NCBI GenBank assembly: GCA_907163375.1
Contig: CAJQUW010011023.1
Span: 518,306 to 582,305 of the forward strand
Length of the DNA stretch: 64,000 nucleotides
DNA from: Prostheceraeus crozeri
Taxonomy: Eukaryota; Platyhelminthes; Polycladida; Euryleptidae
Direction: 5' to 3'
Shown here: positions 22,474 to 35,606 of the stretch, piece after piece
Numbering within the stretch: the stretch's first letter is position 1
Layout: each line of letters begins with the position of its first letter
Translations under genes and position numbers: made by a program
The notes under the pieces: generated by a model
Database searches by the model: none
Told to the model about the DNA's origin: nothing
The model's input: the letters and a program-made list of their open reading frames with translations, nothing else

Positions 22474-24079
22474 GCATTATATATTTCAAATTACCACTGA
22501 CTTTCTCAAGAATGAAAAAAGAGATTTGTTATTCTTCCAATAATAATGAAGAATAGCGAAATATTGGGTATTACAAATTTCTTTATGAATCCTGAGAAAG
22601 CCAGCGACAATTGGAAATGCTATAATACATTGCATTAGGAATTGCCTCGCCACAATTTCCGTATAGCCCAAATCGAAAAGTTAAGGCTTTTTAGAATATA
22701 ATTAAAGATAAGCAGCAGGCAGGAGCAGTGTCCTGGACGTGAAGAACAAAGCATTTGTATTATTGTGCTTGTGATGAAACTAGTATTATGCATGGCCGAG
22801 TTGTGTACTCATATTAATAATCTCAGTCATTGCGTTGTTGAAGAAGGATGAAGTTAAATATGCGTGTGGATGCTCTCATCTCTATTTTTCTATTTCATGA
22901 ATTGCAAATGTTATCTAATTCATTTAACAATTCATGTAATCAAGTTCATTGAAATACTTGTACAGCAGGCAGACTCATTCTATAATCCTAAGGCGCGACA
23001 GATTTCATGCAAATATCTTCGATCATGTAGTTTTCTTTGATATACAAGCCACATTTTTTCTTGCACCGAGCAACCCCTTTGAAGTGCTTAATTTTCGTAC
23101 ATAAATCAATCTGCAGGTCGGCGATGATGCCAGATAAGCGAAATTTGACGATAATTGCAATTATGCACCTTGTGCAGTGTATTTCAAAACTTGTATTAAA
23201 ACATGATATGTATACATGTGGATCCAGCACCTGTACACTGCTCACATTGCCAAGCAAAGCATTCTTCGAAATATGCAAGCAGCATATTAAAGTCTTCTCG
23301 ACTAAGTTAGTGTACAATATTCAACAAATACTAGGCCGTATGCCTGCATAAAAATGAGATTTACTCAAAAAGAAGTTCTCAGGTTTTAAGCTGAAATATT
23401 CTCATACTTAAGATTTTGTCATTTTTCTGCATGCGGCCCACTGTTTTGGAAATCACTTGAACACTGGGGTTCACCTTCGGCTGAAAATGGGATCATGTCT
23501 CAATAGCTTTTTTCATCCAAGCATCAGCAGGTTTATTTCACAACTTTCAACATCAGCGCAACTTCCTAATTGATGTTGTTTATTAAATCCCTTCAAATCA
23601 TCATGAGATCCTCTCATCATGAGAGAGCCAGCGAATTAATGATGTCAGAGCTACCTTATGACATCTGCCTTCATAATTATTTGATCTGACTGCACTGTTG
23701 CGTTCGGGCCTCAGTCCATCATATTGTCTGCTTCGCTGATTCGTGACAGTCGACCATGCATCACTGCGGTATGATTCTTTTATCTCTCCGCTTCTGAAAA
23801 ACTGCACAATCTAAGCGATGGACTTTGTGATTATTGTATTTAGATGTCAATGTTGGCGCGTTAGTAATAGCAACTTTGCGAAGTCATGACTTACGACAGA
23901 CCTTTCCCTCGCTCCTCGTAAGTGCTGTATTTGGAAGGCCACTTTCCAGGCAGAGTTGTAAATCGCGAGTAAGAATTCTATCTCGTGGAGCAAGACTTCT
24001 ATTTCTACATCTTTAAAAGAGTTTTGCATTCGAAATAGAATTCTTATCCATTCTACAGCATTCAGTTCTGGGGCTGCTT

Positions 24080-25035
24080 ATATTGCACACTAAGATTTCG
24101 GTCCGACGACTCCCGTTTTCGCGGATGATATTCAGGTTCATGATCGTGTTGTTCCGAATGCTATCTCCAACCCTGTACCTAAACATCGCCCTGTGCAAAA
24201 GTGAGATCGACTCTTGGCTCAAGTCAAGCAAGCTGCTCCTCAGTACACAGATGATCAAGTTGATGCAACGTCGCACGGGACAGCGCCTTGGAGAGCGACA
24301 CCAAGAACCAATCCTCGTCATTGACCACACAGCCCAGTTCTTGGTGTCATCATTGATTCCACCCTCTCATTCGCATCCCATGTATGCACGACATCATTGA
24401 GCTTTGGAAGTATTCGACGATTTCGATCCATGCGCGTTCTCTGACTATTCAACTTGTGACTTCCTTCCTCTGCGTTCCGTCCCTTTTGGTCTGTCGGATT
24501 GCAACTTACAAGATAACCCGCCTTCAAGCGGTGAATATTTCTTCAGTTCGCCTGGCTTCCAGTCTTCCTCGACATGCTCATATCACCCAGCATTGACAGA
24601 CTTGAGAAGATTGTCAATAAGATCCTCAAATGATCTACATCTTGTCACCTCAAATTGCACATTCAAATGCACACATGACATACACATGCATACATGACAG
24701 CTACTTGTTCCTGTCAGCTTAATTGTTCCTGTTAATATCACTCTCGCCTCCGATCCGCTTCTACGAATACACTAGTAGCTGCCAGAAACACGTGTAAAAA
24801 CAGTTGCCAATATGCTCTTCTCCTTTGATGTCTCACTAGCCTGGCACAACCTCCCGTCATCAGTCATCTCTCAAAGAACTCTAAAGTCTTCAGAGTGGCT
24901 GCCTGATATTTTTCATAATATATGAGTGACTGTCATTTTCACAACTTCTTTTTTTCTTTCTATTATTGTGCAAAGGTCTTGAAATTTTGTGAAAACATAT
25001 TAATGAAATTCATTCATTCATTTTCTGAAGTAGTT
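24080..25035 (+). mobile_element. L2/CR1-type LINE, 3' part
   Basis: Read in several frames on the + strand, the order is SEIDSWLKSSKLLLS, LGVIIDSTLSFASHV (near 24338-24385), RLQAVNISSVRLASSLPRHA and, near the end, SLAWHNLPSSVISQRTLKS. These are the standard blocks between the RT core and the C-terminus of L2/CR1 LINEs (LGVxLDSxLSF..HV, RLQ.VQN.AARL, WNSLP). It ends with ATTCATTCATTC-type microsatellite, the usual 3' end for these clades. Frame changes show it is decayed. Confidence 0.8.
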
Positions 25036-25071
25036 ACCTTACATTCGCAACAGAATCCTTATTTGCACAAT

Positions 25072-26285
25072 CAGGGCTAGGACCGGTTAATTTTTTGTAA
25101 CCGGTTAACCGATTATATTTTTAACCGGTTAAAATTGGTTAATCGGTTAGAGGAGGATTCCCGGTATTTATTTAGTTGTCAAGGTATATCAAAAACTACG
25201 GACCTTGCCACTTTGGGTTTTGACCTAATTCTTCCATTTGCAGTGCTGTGATTTCATTGCATGAATACAGAACTTCACGTTTAGATGATAGTTCAATTGA
25301 TAATGTTGTGGTTGCTGCCTACGACTATTCAAAAGTCTTCGATACTCTGAAGTTTAACCATATCATTAACAGTCTGGCTGATTTGGATAATCCACTGGAT
25401 ACGTCAACTGGATCATCGATAACTTCAGGGATCGCTTGCAATTCATTGTATGAACGATGATTGTAGCTGTAAAGGACGGTTGTCATTCCTTCCAAAAAAC
25501 GCCTATTATTATTTCATTTTTATTACTCGCTATGTTTCAATCGTTAGCGTACTAGTTTTGGTTTCTACTATTTCTACTAGTATAATAGTCAGTGCTTCTG
25601 TATGAATCCTGCTTAATAAACCTATCTATCCTATTGTCCACTTGATAAGTAAGCTTACATCTCCAAATTTACGAATGTTATTTCCAAAGTGGTTGTTTCA
25701 ATAGAAACCGATTTTGCAAGTGACACCTACGGCTACATGTAGGCCCTATATTCTTTGCCAACTCAATTCAAAGTGAGTTAGTTTTTATTGGCATATATAG
25801 CCTATGCGATATCGTCTGTGTGTTATTATTGATAACTTATCCTATTCACCACTTTTTAGGTTAAAACTACAAATGGTGTAAGACTTTCCGCAGTTAAATA
25901 GGTCACTCTATGCATAGGCCCACTATAAGTATTAAATGGACTGATGTTACTTAGATTACATCAAATTGAAAATATAAATGTCAACATAATCTTATTGTAC
26001 ATCAACCTAATAAAATTGTTGAAATATACTGACCATGTGTACGTAGCAGCACGACTAAAGGATTGCGAATTGTAATGAATGAGTTTGAATGAATTGTGGA
26101 TGAGGATCAATGAGCAACCACTACTCCATGAAACTAGTGTAAAATCTTTAGTTCAATCGGATTTCATCATACACGTAGTGTAGTACACGTTAAATCTAAT
26201 GAAACGTCGTAACCGATTTTAACCGGTTAAGAGAAAGTGTAACCGGTTAAGAGAGAGTGTAACCGGTTAACCGATCCTAGCTCTG
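25072..26285. mobile_element. hAT-type element (1,214 bp) with perfect 8-bp TSD
   Basis: The ends are CAGGGCTAGGACCGGTTAA and, inverted, CAGAGCTAGGATCGGTTAA. The 8-bp duplication TGCACAAT lies directly outside both (25064-25071 and 26286-26293). AACCGGTTAA, itself a palindrome, is repeated about three times near each end. No transposase is found. Part of the interior is a LINE fragment at 25248-25640. Confidence 0.92.
25248..25640 (+). mobile_element. LINE fragment inside the hAT element
   Basis: The frame at 25248-25460 includes SIDNVVVAAYDYSKVFDTLK and FNHIINSLADL. This is RT block A of L2/CR1 LINEs (VVGAFDYSKAFDTLKHDHII). The catalytic Asp (YDYSKVFD) is present. Shortly afterwards the sequence turns into a non-coding tail ending AATAAACCTATCTATC, so most of the RT and the C-terminus are deleted. 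Confidence 0.7.
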
Positions 26286-28954
26286 TGCACAATAGAATTC
26301 TGATTGTATAGAATGCACATCCAATTACTGCATCGAATTTTATATTGTGCCCGAGATCATCCAACGGCTTTCGCAGCAGGGTTGTCTCAATCAAGCAGTT
26401 TTGCAAATCAAACATTGACTGTGGAGAGACGGCAATTTCAGATGTTTCCCATGGTGTGCCAACAAATCATACGCGTATGTACTGTATTTTCGCTGAAATC
26501 ATGTATATTGTCATCTGACAAAGAGCACTGTCCCAAAGACTAATTAAGTCTGATTGATAAACAAAATGTGAATTTCACAAGTTTAGTAATTTTCATTTAA
26601 CGTGATGATGAGGTCTGAAATCGGATTGAAGGGAAATTGTTGTCGGTCTGTCCAACGACGAACCGACAGCATTTCCGGATCCGACCGCCTCACTGGACCG
26701 GCTTCCGTCTATCCGTTCGACTCAACCTCCCCTAACAAATTGGCAATCGAATTGAAGGATATCCGCATACTTAAACAATTGAAGCGCAGAAATTCTGTGC
26801 TTAAACTGTTCAAGTTTGAGGACATCTCTCATTTCTAAGCCCAGGCGAACTTGCGCTCTGCAATCTCAATGATTCGTAGTCGGTTCTGAATCACGTCTGG
26901 AACCTTCCTTCCTTCCATTACAAAGGTATGACTTTCCAATTGCCGCCTATAGTTGGTTGATGACACGATTTCTTCATTTTATGGACTTGCACCCCTTCCA
27001 ACAATCATTTCCGGCAGCACCCATAACAGAAAAATCACATCCATGAATTGCGCAATCGGTCAACAATGCTGTGTTTAAATCATATGATTTTATGTTTCGT
27101 AAAAAGACGAAAACGATGCTCCTCACCGGTCACCCCTTCCCTCGATTACGTGATTGATGAACACATTCCTAAATGACTCGCTCATTATTCTTTTTGAAAA
27201 CATCCCCAGCAGGTGATGAATGTGCGTCCATTCGAATACCTTACTGGTGGAGGTGAGGAAGGGAGGGGCTCCAGGGGGCTCCTAAGTCATTCAATAGGAC
27301 CAGGAAGAAGTTCGCCAGTCACTCTCTTCAGCGATGGTAGAGATCGGTTGCTTCTCTTGCAGATTTTTTTTTCAAACTCTACAGTACACATTGATAAAAC
27401 TTACAAACTCAAAATCAATGGCTGCGCTAATACTTAGCACATCTTGATTTCAAATGAGCGATAACTAAGATCATCAACTCTACGCATTGGATGAAACAGA
27501 CGTTATAATGTCGCATTAGCTGACAAGACTTTAATCTGCTGACTACTGAAATTGCGTTTCCAAACATCGTCGCAGTTAGAAGATGCAGGAGAAATTATTG
27601 CAGATATCATTACGGGTTTTAAACATGTTCTCGTCATTAGTGGATTGTCTGTTATAATACGAAATTTATGATGACAGTCTTGTGGTCTCTGCGATTGAAT
27701 CAGATTTCAGACTTGAGATTTAAGCGTAGGTTTTCTCTGTAAATATTTCTGAAGAGCTATGTTTGTGAAATGATACAGGTCTGTATATAGGTATATCCCA
27801 AAGACAGGTTTCTGTTTCTATAAATTACCTCTGTTGCGTTAAACGTTTGTCGACTATTGTAGAAAGGGATAATGTGTGACGCTTCTACCAGGTAAAGTTC
27901 GACCAAAGACCAATATTCGACGCTTCAAAATTTCTAAAGTGTGGGAAACAAACATTCGTTTTTAAATGACATATCAGAAATCCATGACACAGCTAAAAGG
28001 TGCTACAGCTTTAAGCCGTTATATCTCCCTCCTCATCACTCACAAATCTCGTTTTACCGACACCTCTTCACATCCGTGGCTTGGGTATTACTGACATGGT
28101 TAAGGTATATTTGGAGTGCTGTGATACTCGTCGTCTGGTTGCCCTTTCTGTCCATTTCATTTGACTATTAGGGCTCGACAACACGACTGAAAGATGCCGA
28201 GGCCGAACATTTAGCCACTATGTATCTGAGACAACTTTTAGTCTTCTGTGTTCTCTAAGTTTTGTTAATAAGCACAGATTCAAAGAGGAAATTCGTATTG
28301 CTTAACGAGATATTATTCGAGCGCTGTTGTCGGAAATGTTCAGAAGAGCATTCCGTTAAAATCTTGCTCACATGATTGAAGAGTCAGTCATAAATCAATG
28401 GATTTGTTTTATTTAAAACAAATGATTTTGCGATTGTTGAACATAGAAATTTAGACTCAGCTTGTGCATGTTGGTCTACCGCGAAGGCTATAAGATGATT
28501 TAGTTATTTAACTTCACGGATAACAAAAAGATGAAGTCAGTGAATATTTTCGAATTCTTTGATCATTCGTCTTCGTTACAATGTTTTCCAGTCACCGTTT
28601 TTGGCAGAATCCAATGTTGGGGGATTTATTCTCCTCAGTAGAGCTCTGGTTAAACTTACTGTTCCATCAAATCCCTTCATCTAGTTTTTTTTCATTCCTT
28701 TATTACGGACTGTTCTTTATTGTCGTGCTCAGTTGTAGCCCATGCCATGTGAGTGTAAGTCACTAGGAATCATTCAATTCCGTCTGAATTCATATCGAAG
28801 TGCATGTATATTGACTGTCATCTAACTGTCCATCTAACTGTCTCGATGACTCCTTCATTGATTTATCTGTAACAATTCCTCATTCTAAAATTGAAAGCTA
28901 TTGATGTCTTGAGATGATAGCTGTGGGAAGCAATACATTTCCTTTCCTTCACAG

Positions 28955-29284
28955 GTGGAAGCCGCTTTGGAGAAACAGATGAGCGACTTAGACACTGAAC
29001 GTGAAGCTCTTCGACTTCGTCTTCGAAGGGAGGAGACGCGGAACGCAGAGCTTCAAGCTGAGATGGAGAGACTGCGTAGAGGAAGCAGTCAACAGCCTCC
29101 CAGCCGACCCCCTCCTGAGCCTCCTGTTCGACGCACTCCGGAGAGCTCCCAATCCTCCCTGCCCTCGGCCCTACCAGTCTCCTCCCCAAGCCAGGCCAGG
29201 AGGTCCACCAGCGGCCCGCCACGCTCCAAGACCACTGCCGCCACTTCTGTACCACCTCAGCAGCCAGCGCAACAACAAGCGCAG
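28955..29284 (+). CDS. CTTNBP2-like: CTTNBP2-like gene, end of coiled coil plus proline-rich linker
   Basis: This exon has 110 codons from a TTCACAG acceptor to a GTGTGT donor, phase 0 at both ends. Residues 1-45 finish the CortBP2 coiled coil: LEKQMSDLDTEREALRLRL is near-identical in pattern to the vertebrate MEKQLSEFDTEREQLRAKL. From about residue 46 it becomes low-complexity Pro/Ser/Gln/Ala-rich, with RPPPEPPVRR and a Gln/Ala run before the donor. In vertebrate CTTNBP2 the region after the coil is a long disordered proline-rich segment that binds cortactin SH3; the PPP runs here are compatible with that, by inference only. It is the most GC-rich coding stretch in the window, and overlapping open frames in the other readings are shadows. 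Confidence 0.9.
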
Positions 29285-31059
29285 GTGTGTGTCAACGGGA
29301 AGTGAGCTGTGTTTAGCAGCTAAATCTCAGACATATGTGGGAAGTTGGAGGATGTAAGCTCGACATAGTGCGCGTGGTGTGGAATGTGTTGAAACTCAGG
29401 TTGAATTTCTATCTGAATTAGAAGAAGTTTAAATAAATAATGTGAATTTTATTTAGGAATGAAATTAGAAGCTTGTTTGTTAATAATTTTGATTTCCGAC
29501 CTTCTTCTGTGTTTTATTTAAGAGATTGGATGTAATATCCATCTGAAGTTACTTTTTCTAGGCCTTGATTTTACGCAAAAGCTGTTTCATTTTGACTTCA
29601 ATCTTCTTTGCTAAGTGTTCTTGATTTTGCAGCAAACGGAACGCAAACTTAGTCTCCAATAGGCGGGAAAGTTAATTGACTTAAGGATACTTTCAACTTC
29701 TTTGTACAATTGATGTTGATGAATGATTGGCGAAAGAACAAGTCAGTATTAAACTAATCGTGTGGATAATAGATTGTTCATGGTGACTGTCATCTTCTCA
29801 AGTCTGTTCGATGATGCAGAATTTATTTAGAATTATTATAATTTAAGATTGGTATTTTTCGTATACCAGTTATCTACAACTTGTCATAAGGTATGAAGCC
29901 GTGTTCAACACATAAGAGTGGTGTGTTATTTCTGTTAGATTCAGTAATCTTCTTATCAATCTGTGGAATTTCTGCCAATACAGACTTTATGTAAACTTTT
30001 AATACAGAACGATTATGAGTTCTCCTTAAGTATTTTCAGTAGATTTAGTTCGCCCTAAATTTCGAATTTTCGTTGAATATCTGATAATGAGATCGCATAG
30101 CTCTCTGATTTATGTGATCATAATTTATCATAAAATAGCTTAAATACAAGGGAGTGTTGATAGACATAGATTAAGTCCGAATTAGGCAGCTGTATAATAC
30201 ACGAAGTAAATGCTAGTGTTATACGAACGCGTGAATTTCAAATATAAACAAAATGCCAAATAAATTTTTGACGAAAGTATATATCGACACATCCGAAAAA
30301 GAAGCAATTCCATAAGTCTGTAAGTCATCCGATGGCTCAAATAGCATAAATCATCTAGTGACACGGCCTATTCGGCCTATTATTCGGTCGTTAATACCGC
30401 TACAGTCGCAGATTGGTCTCTGCTTCAATTTTTTGACAATCTCACGAGGTGATCTGTACTGTGTTTGCTTATTCGAAGCCAAAGATAGTCATTCAATTGA
30501 AGTATGAAGCGCTGTGACTGATATGAACTAACTATTGCAGGAATACTGAATGTTGAAGTATGTCGCCATTGGACCATTTACACATAAACATTTATTCTTT
30601 GATGATATTGTAAGCAATCTATTTGAAGTAGAAACTATTTTAACTGAAGCGTGTATATATTTCTTATCTTGTGATGCGGCTCCTGCTGGTCAATCTGACT
30701 GGAAAATATCGGGAAATTTAAGGATATTTGATAAACCATGAAATTAGGGAATTCAGCAGCTAGGCACTGCCCCCCAAGTCTGGATGCGATTTACCATGGT
30801 CACAAAATGTTTCCGCATATGAATAATTTCAGTTGAAATCATCACATTCTTGAATATGACAGTCACCATTTTATGTAATTCAGGTTTGGATGCAAGTTGC
30901 ACATTTTCCTTCATCTTATGGTCTAATTACATATCGTGTTCGTCTGTAAATTAACTTTTTGGCATTACATGAGGCTGTACACTTCAATCAACAATTAAAG
31001 TTTACGTCTATCTTCAATTCATTGTCTTAAGTTGAATGGATGAGCGCGTCTGTGTAATT

Positions 31060-31115
31060 GTGGTTTAGTTAGAGTCGAGCGGAGTCCGCAGTTCGAACCC
31101 TAGTCTAATAAATCC
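31060..31115 (+). mobile_element. tRNA-derived SINE fragment
   Basis: A B-box-like GCAGTTCGAACCCTAG at about 31090 is preceded by TTAGAGTCGAGCGGAGTCC. It is shorter than and different from the 3093/61447 family. The call rests mainly on the B box. Confidence 0.4.
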
Positions 31116-33439
31116 GACGATTTCAAGGAACGGTCAACAACCGGGATCTATCTGTACATAGTCCGACATTATAATATTACACAGCTTACTCATTGCTGTT
31201 TGAAGTGAGCAACGTACACGTTTCCACAAGAAGTCTTTTCATTGGCAATGCTGTTGATCTTTCGACTGTTTTGTTTGTTGAGTCATTGACTGATGAAATG
31301 TTTTTCTATCTTATCAACGACAGATAAGAGCATTTATATCAAATATCTTTCACAGAGAGCAAAGACATTGTGAGAATCTCTTGAACTGGGTTTTTCCGAT
31401 TGAATTATGGTCGGGCCATTTTCATTGAACCTTTTTGTATAAGTCTGCTGTAAAAAGCATTTCATCGTAGGATTGTGTTGCATGCGATCGGTTTTCTGTC
31501 TCAAATCATGTAAGAAGCTGAAATTTGAAAATTTAATGAATTGTTTTGTATTTTATGGAAACGTGTTCGATACTCATTTGACTAAGAAAACTTTTGTTGA
31601 TTCAACTCCTTCTGAACTTCCTTTTACCATTTGGGCATTACTGTGTCGTTTCATGAACTGTGTTCAACTGAAGTAAAGATTCGCAAATTCTACCTCCAAT
31701 GTTATCATCAGTCTTGAACAAATTGTATCTGGAATTGAAGGAGTGCAGATTTGTTGCTACCTGTAATTAAACTACTCGTGCAATATTCGAAGTTGGCATT
31801 TATATCTGAGTCATTTTATGTTTTCCTTTTATGTACATATTATGCAAAGCATTGTACTTACTGAATCTGACTGCATTATATCATTTGATTTCACAATCTA
31901 ACCACGTCATTTTTGCTGCCTTATCCTTGTGTGTGAAATAATGTGGGTTGTAGATGAATAATTATTGCTTTGATCGCAGTCCGTGTCAAAGTTGACTTAC
32001 AGTACAAAGAGCAAGAATAAATGAATAGACTCTCTTAACCTCCTGTCGTTTTGAGATCAATGAAGTGCTGGAGCACCTTGAATTCTTCATAGTGCTTTCT
32101 GTCGGTTTATGGACAAAGAAGCGAAAAGGTCAACGTTTTGGCCAACTCGTCGAGTCCCTATAGGACCCGATCCTTTATTTGTTGAGTTATGTAATTGTTT
32201 ATAGTTATTCTCAACAAATCTGTTAAAGACTAAAAATTTTCAATGATCGGCATCCGAAAGTGTCTGAAATTCATGCTAAAGTCACATGTATTAACAAGAG
32301 AGCGCTACCTGAAATTTGTTCAGTTCAGCAAGCTTTGTACATCTTCAGAAATATTTAAGTAGGCAACTGAATGTTTGACGCGGACTGTACAGATTCGATG
32401 CTAACCGGCTTCTATACTTAACCATTTTCACATATCTAATTACACTGGCACTGAAATTATTGAGATGATAGTTTAATCTAAATTTGGATGTTTTATAACT
32501 TGTAGATCGCTTTTAATAGTTGAATCAATATTGCTTTTGAAGTGCTTGCTAATTCGCACCTAGCATAATTGGTTAAAACTGCAGATATGAAATCTATTGA
32601 AACTGGTCATACAACAAGTAGCCTATTTGGTTGTCTGTTGGCTCTTCGAGTAGCGACCGCTCGTAGCTCGTATTTCCAGCTTAAAGTTAGAGAACTTTGC
32701 TAACATTGAACGATGCTTTTAGTCAAAATCATACTTCTAAATATTTTTGTCATACCAGCAAGGTGAAACGTCGCACTTTTTTATCCGCTATATTTTTTAA
32801 ATGAGAAGGTTGCGATAGCTTAATGATGATTGATTGACGATTTCCCCACTTGAACAATATGGCAAAAAACATAGCGGGCGTATTTTGGATACTGATTTTG
32901 ATTTTCACTTGTTGAAATTGTAAATTCGGTAGGTGAATTCCTTTCGATCCCATGCGTTCACTAATGGTTTAATAGCAGACAACCAAGGTTAGATATTCAA
33001 AGACATTCTTTTACTGCTGCACTGTTTTTACTCTGTATCACACTTTCAAGCTAGTAAAGAATGGGTGCAGGTGTTGGTCTATCGGTAATTCTTCCACACT
33101 CAGCGTATTTGCACCTTAACTAGCACTTTCTGGCACAGTGGTTCATGGCGGTGGCAAACATAAAATCTCATACGGGCAATTGTACATAGTTTCCGAGGTT
33201 TTTGTTTGGCTACGATGTAAACTACATGTGAATTGTGTCTGGATTACAATTTCTGAAGACTAGCGCGCGATCTAATTATCGTATGAATTATTAAAATGAT
33301 ATCAGAAAGCATTGAATGATTGGCACGAATCTAGCACAAGTTGCGTCGTGTAGACCTAGCTAATACTGGCCGAGGTGGTACATCGATCATAGCGACGCAG
33401 TTGACCAAGCGGAGAGAGGCTAGCTATGTTTTCAAAATG

Positions 33440-33532
33440 CTCATCCCGGTGAAAAAAAACTCGGTAAATTGTCGGGCCGACAATTGACCGACAGATCCCG
33501 ACAGTTTTTTTCACCGGGATGGGCAGAACAAG
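33440..33532. mobile_element. Short hairpin element
   Basis: The inverted ends CATCCCGGTGAAAAAAA and TTTTTTTCACCGGGATG flank a centre that contains a second palindrome, TTGTCGGGCCGACAA. The structure is a two-part hairpin of about 90 bp, probably a miniature inverted-repeat element. Confidence 0.65.
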
Positions 33533-33612
33533 GTAGCCTATCCGGACTCTCTCGATGAACGTTTATTGCTGGTCTATCACAAACGTTTTAACGTTTAATT
33601 GTCACAAATTAA

Positions 33613-33680
33613 GTTAAAAGCAAAATAGACAGGGCCTGCGGCGTCCAGCGCCTTCTTATCGATCGATGTAAAGTGCACAT
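33613..33680 (+). repeat. Interspersed repeat, copy A (pair with 58935-58996)
   Basis: It shares AAGCAAAA, CGGCGTCC, GCGCCTTCT and ATCG.TCGATG, in order and with similar spacing, with 58935-58996. The family is unknown. Confidence 0.55.
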
Positions 33681-35606
33681 TGAAAACATCGAGTAATGTT
33701 TGAACTTTGGAACCGCAGGTCTGCATATTGCAAAGTCACTTTACTTGGTTGTCCATCTGTAGCATCTTGTGTAGTGAACAAGTGATTTTTGCATTAAGAA
33801 AGAAGCAAAGATTTCTGTACAAACCGTTATTAAATAAATGCATTTGAACAGATGTTCACTACTTGTTGCCTTTAAATTATTAAGACTTAGAATTAAGAAA
33901 GCCATCGCCGGCCAGATTCGGGTATTCATTTATACATGCAGGAATGCTGAGTTGAAAGCTATTTCCGTCTTCGCATCCACAGTTCAACCATATTTAGGCC
34001 AAAAATTAATAACTTGGCCTAAATTAGGTAGGAAGTCGATAGTCAAATTAGAAGGCCTTATTAAGAAATTAACAGACTAATATAAATAAAAGGAAAAAAT
34101 TAAGGGCACAAATCGCATAATGTAGTGGAGTCGGCCCATGATCCTACATATAAAATCTTGCTTAACAATTTATATTCGTGGGCCTATTTTAAATTTCACC
34201 GTGGTTGTTGTAATGACAGGGAACTTTGAATAGGCTACTCTATTAGAGGAATCACCAGCCTCTTAAGACGAATTAAGTTGGCTATAATCACCGTCTGCTA
34301 TATGAAAAAAAGAATGAGTCAACTTTTTACCAATATTATCGATTAATTGTGCATATCACAATGAAAAACCTGCTATACAGTTCGTCTTACGACCGTGACA
34401 ATTCCCCCTACAGAGAATTCAAAGTTTTATGCGAATACTGCGACCAGATATTGATGCATTGGTGAAAATTCTAAAATAGGCCTTCGAAAGCCTATTCACC
34501 CGATTCCGTTGTGGTGTATGCTGCGCTCTTGCATGATTCTTTTTATTTCTTGTTCTCTAAATTCCAACTGAGACCTGCGCTATACGCCGCGAACTGATTT
34601 AGACAAATGAACCAGTAATCCTATTGTCTATCCATGGCTGTTAGAGAGGCGGAGGCAGGGGTGTAAAATGATCTCAATTAGCTACAGGCCAGGTGTGATA
34701 AGCATAAGACCCAGAAAGGAATGTTGTCGTCAATACAGGGTGTGTTCTATTTCATAGATCAAAGCAGCTTTTGAGGTTGCCGCGTACACATTTGAAAGGT
34801 TGTTCAATTGAAAAAAAACAATGAAAATCCTGGAAGAAATATGGGATTTAATGTATTCGTATAGAAAAATTAGTCTCCAAAACAACTATAAAAATCACTG
34901 CTGATAAATAGTGTTTTCAATCTGCAGTTCACAAAATGTGATGAATTAAGCATCTTTTGCACTTTAGTAGAAGTTCATCTTTGGTTAGTCGCGCGCAGTG
35001 AGGTTTCATCCGTTGGTTTTAGGCCTATCTGTGTAACAACTATCCCCATCTGCCCAAACCTGCTGTCCGCTAATATAACTCCCACAAATATTGCTAAAAG
35101 TGAACCCAAGTGTTTGATCCTATCAATTTAACAAGACGCCCACTCCGGGAGTAGTAGTAATTGAAGAAAGTAAAATACTATAAATGAAATAGTAAAAAAT
35201 TGAAAATTACAATGTGCTCTACAGAGAACTCACTATCTCGATCGATAGCAAAATAGAAATTGATAGGGTCTAACTTGTAAATAGCAAATGCAATGGCGAA
35301 ATAACAAGTGCATCAAATACACTTTTAAAGTAAATGAGCCGCTACATAAGTCTATGATAAAGGAAAAAGAACACAGTGACCTGAAGTAGTCATGCAAGTC
35401 AGTACATTTTGATGTGACAGTGTGTGCATACATGGATAGAACAATATGCGATATTAATAACTAAAAGGAATGGTGACTGTTCATGTAAGGAAATAATCGG
35501 AGGACACTTCTATGGAATTCAACCTCTAAGTGACAGCTTCCTCCGAGCTTTCGGGGAATCAACGAATGCAAGGTGTTCATTCTGTGCCGTTTAGGTGAAA
35601 AGCTTC

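Larger units (their letters stand above)
22134..28954 (+). other. Intron (6.8 kb)
   Basis: This intron holds the mini element at 22382, the L2/CR1 LINE and the hAT element at 25072. In 22480-24010 and 26300-28950 I see no gene. The frame 26602-26838 has a faint LINE-like look but was not assigned. Confidence 0.7.

Noticed and set aside
26602-26838. Frame with QRRTDSIS...LKLFKFEDI, as a LINE fragment
   Set aside because: The resemblance to the LINE VQRR...DLI..FKI stretch is too weak and spacing does not fit well.
28863-29357. Alternative frames of 115-130 residues overlapping the proline-rich exon on both strands
   Set aside because: They are shadows of the GC-rich coding exon 28955-29284, which has family similarity and splice sites.
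33115-33150. TGGCACAGTGG as another SINE head
   Set aside because: No B box or body of the SINE family follows within 100 bp.
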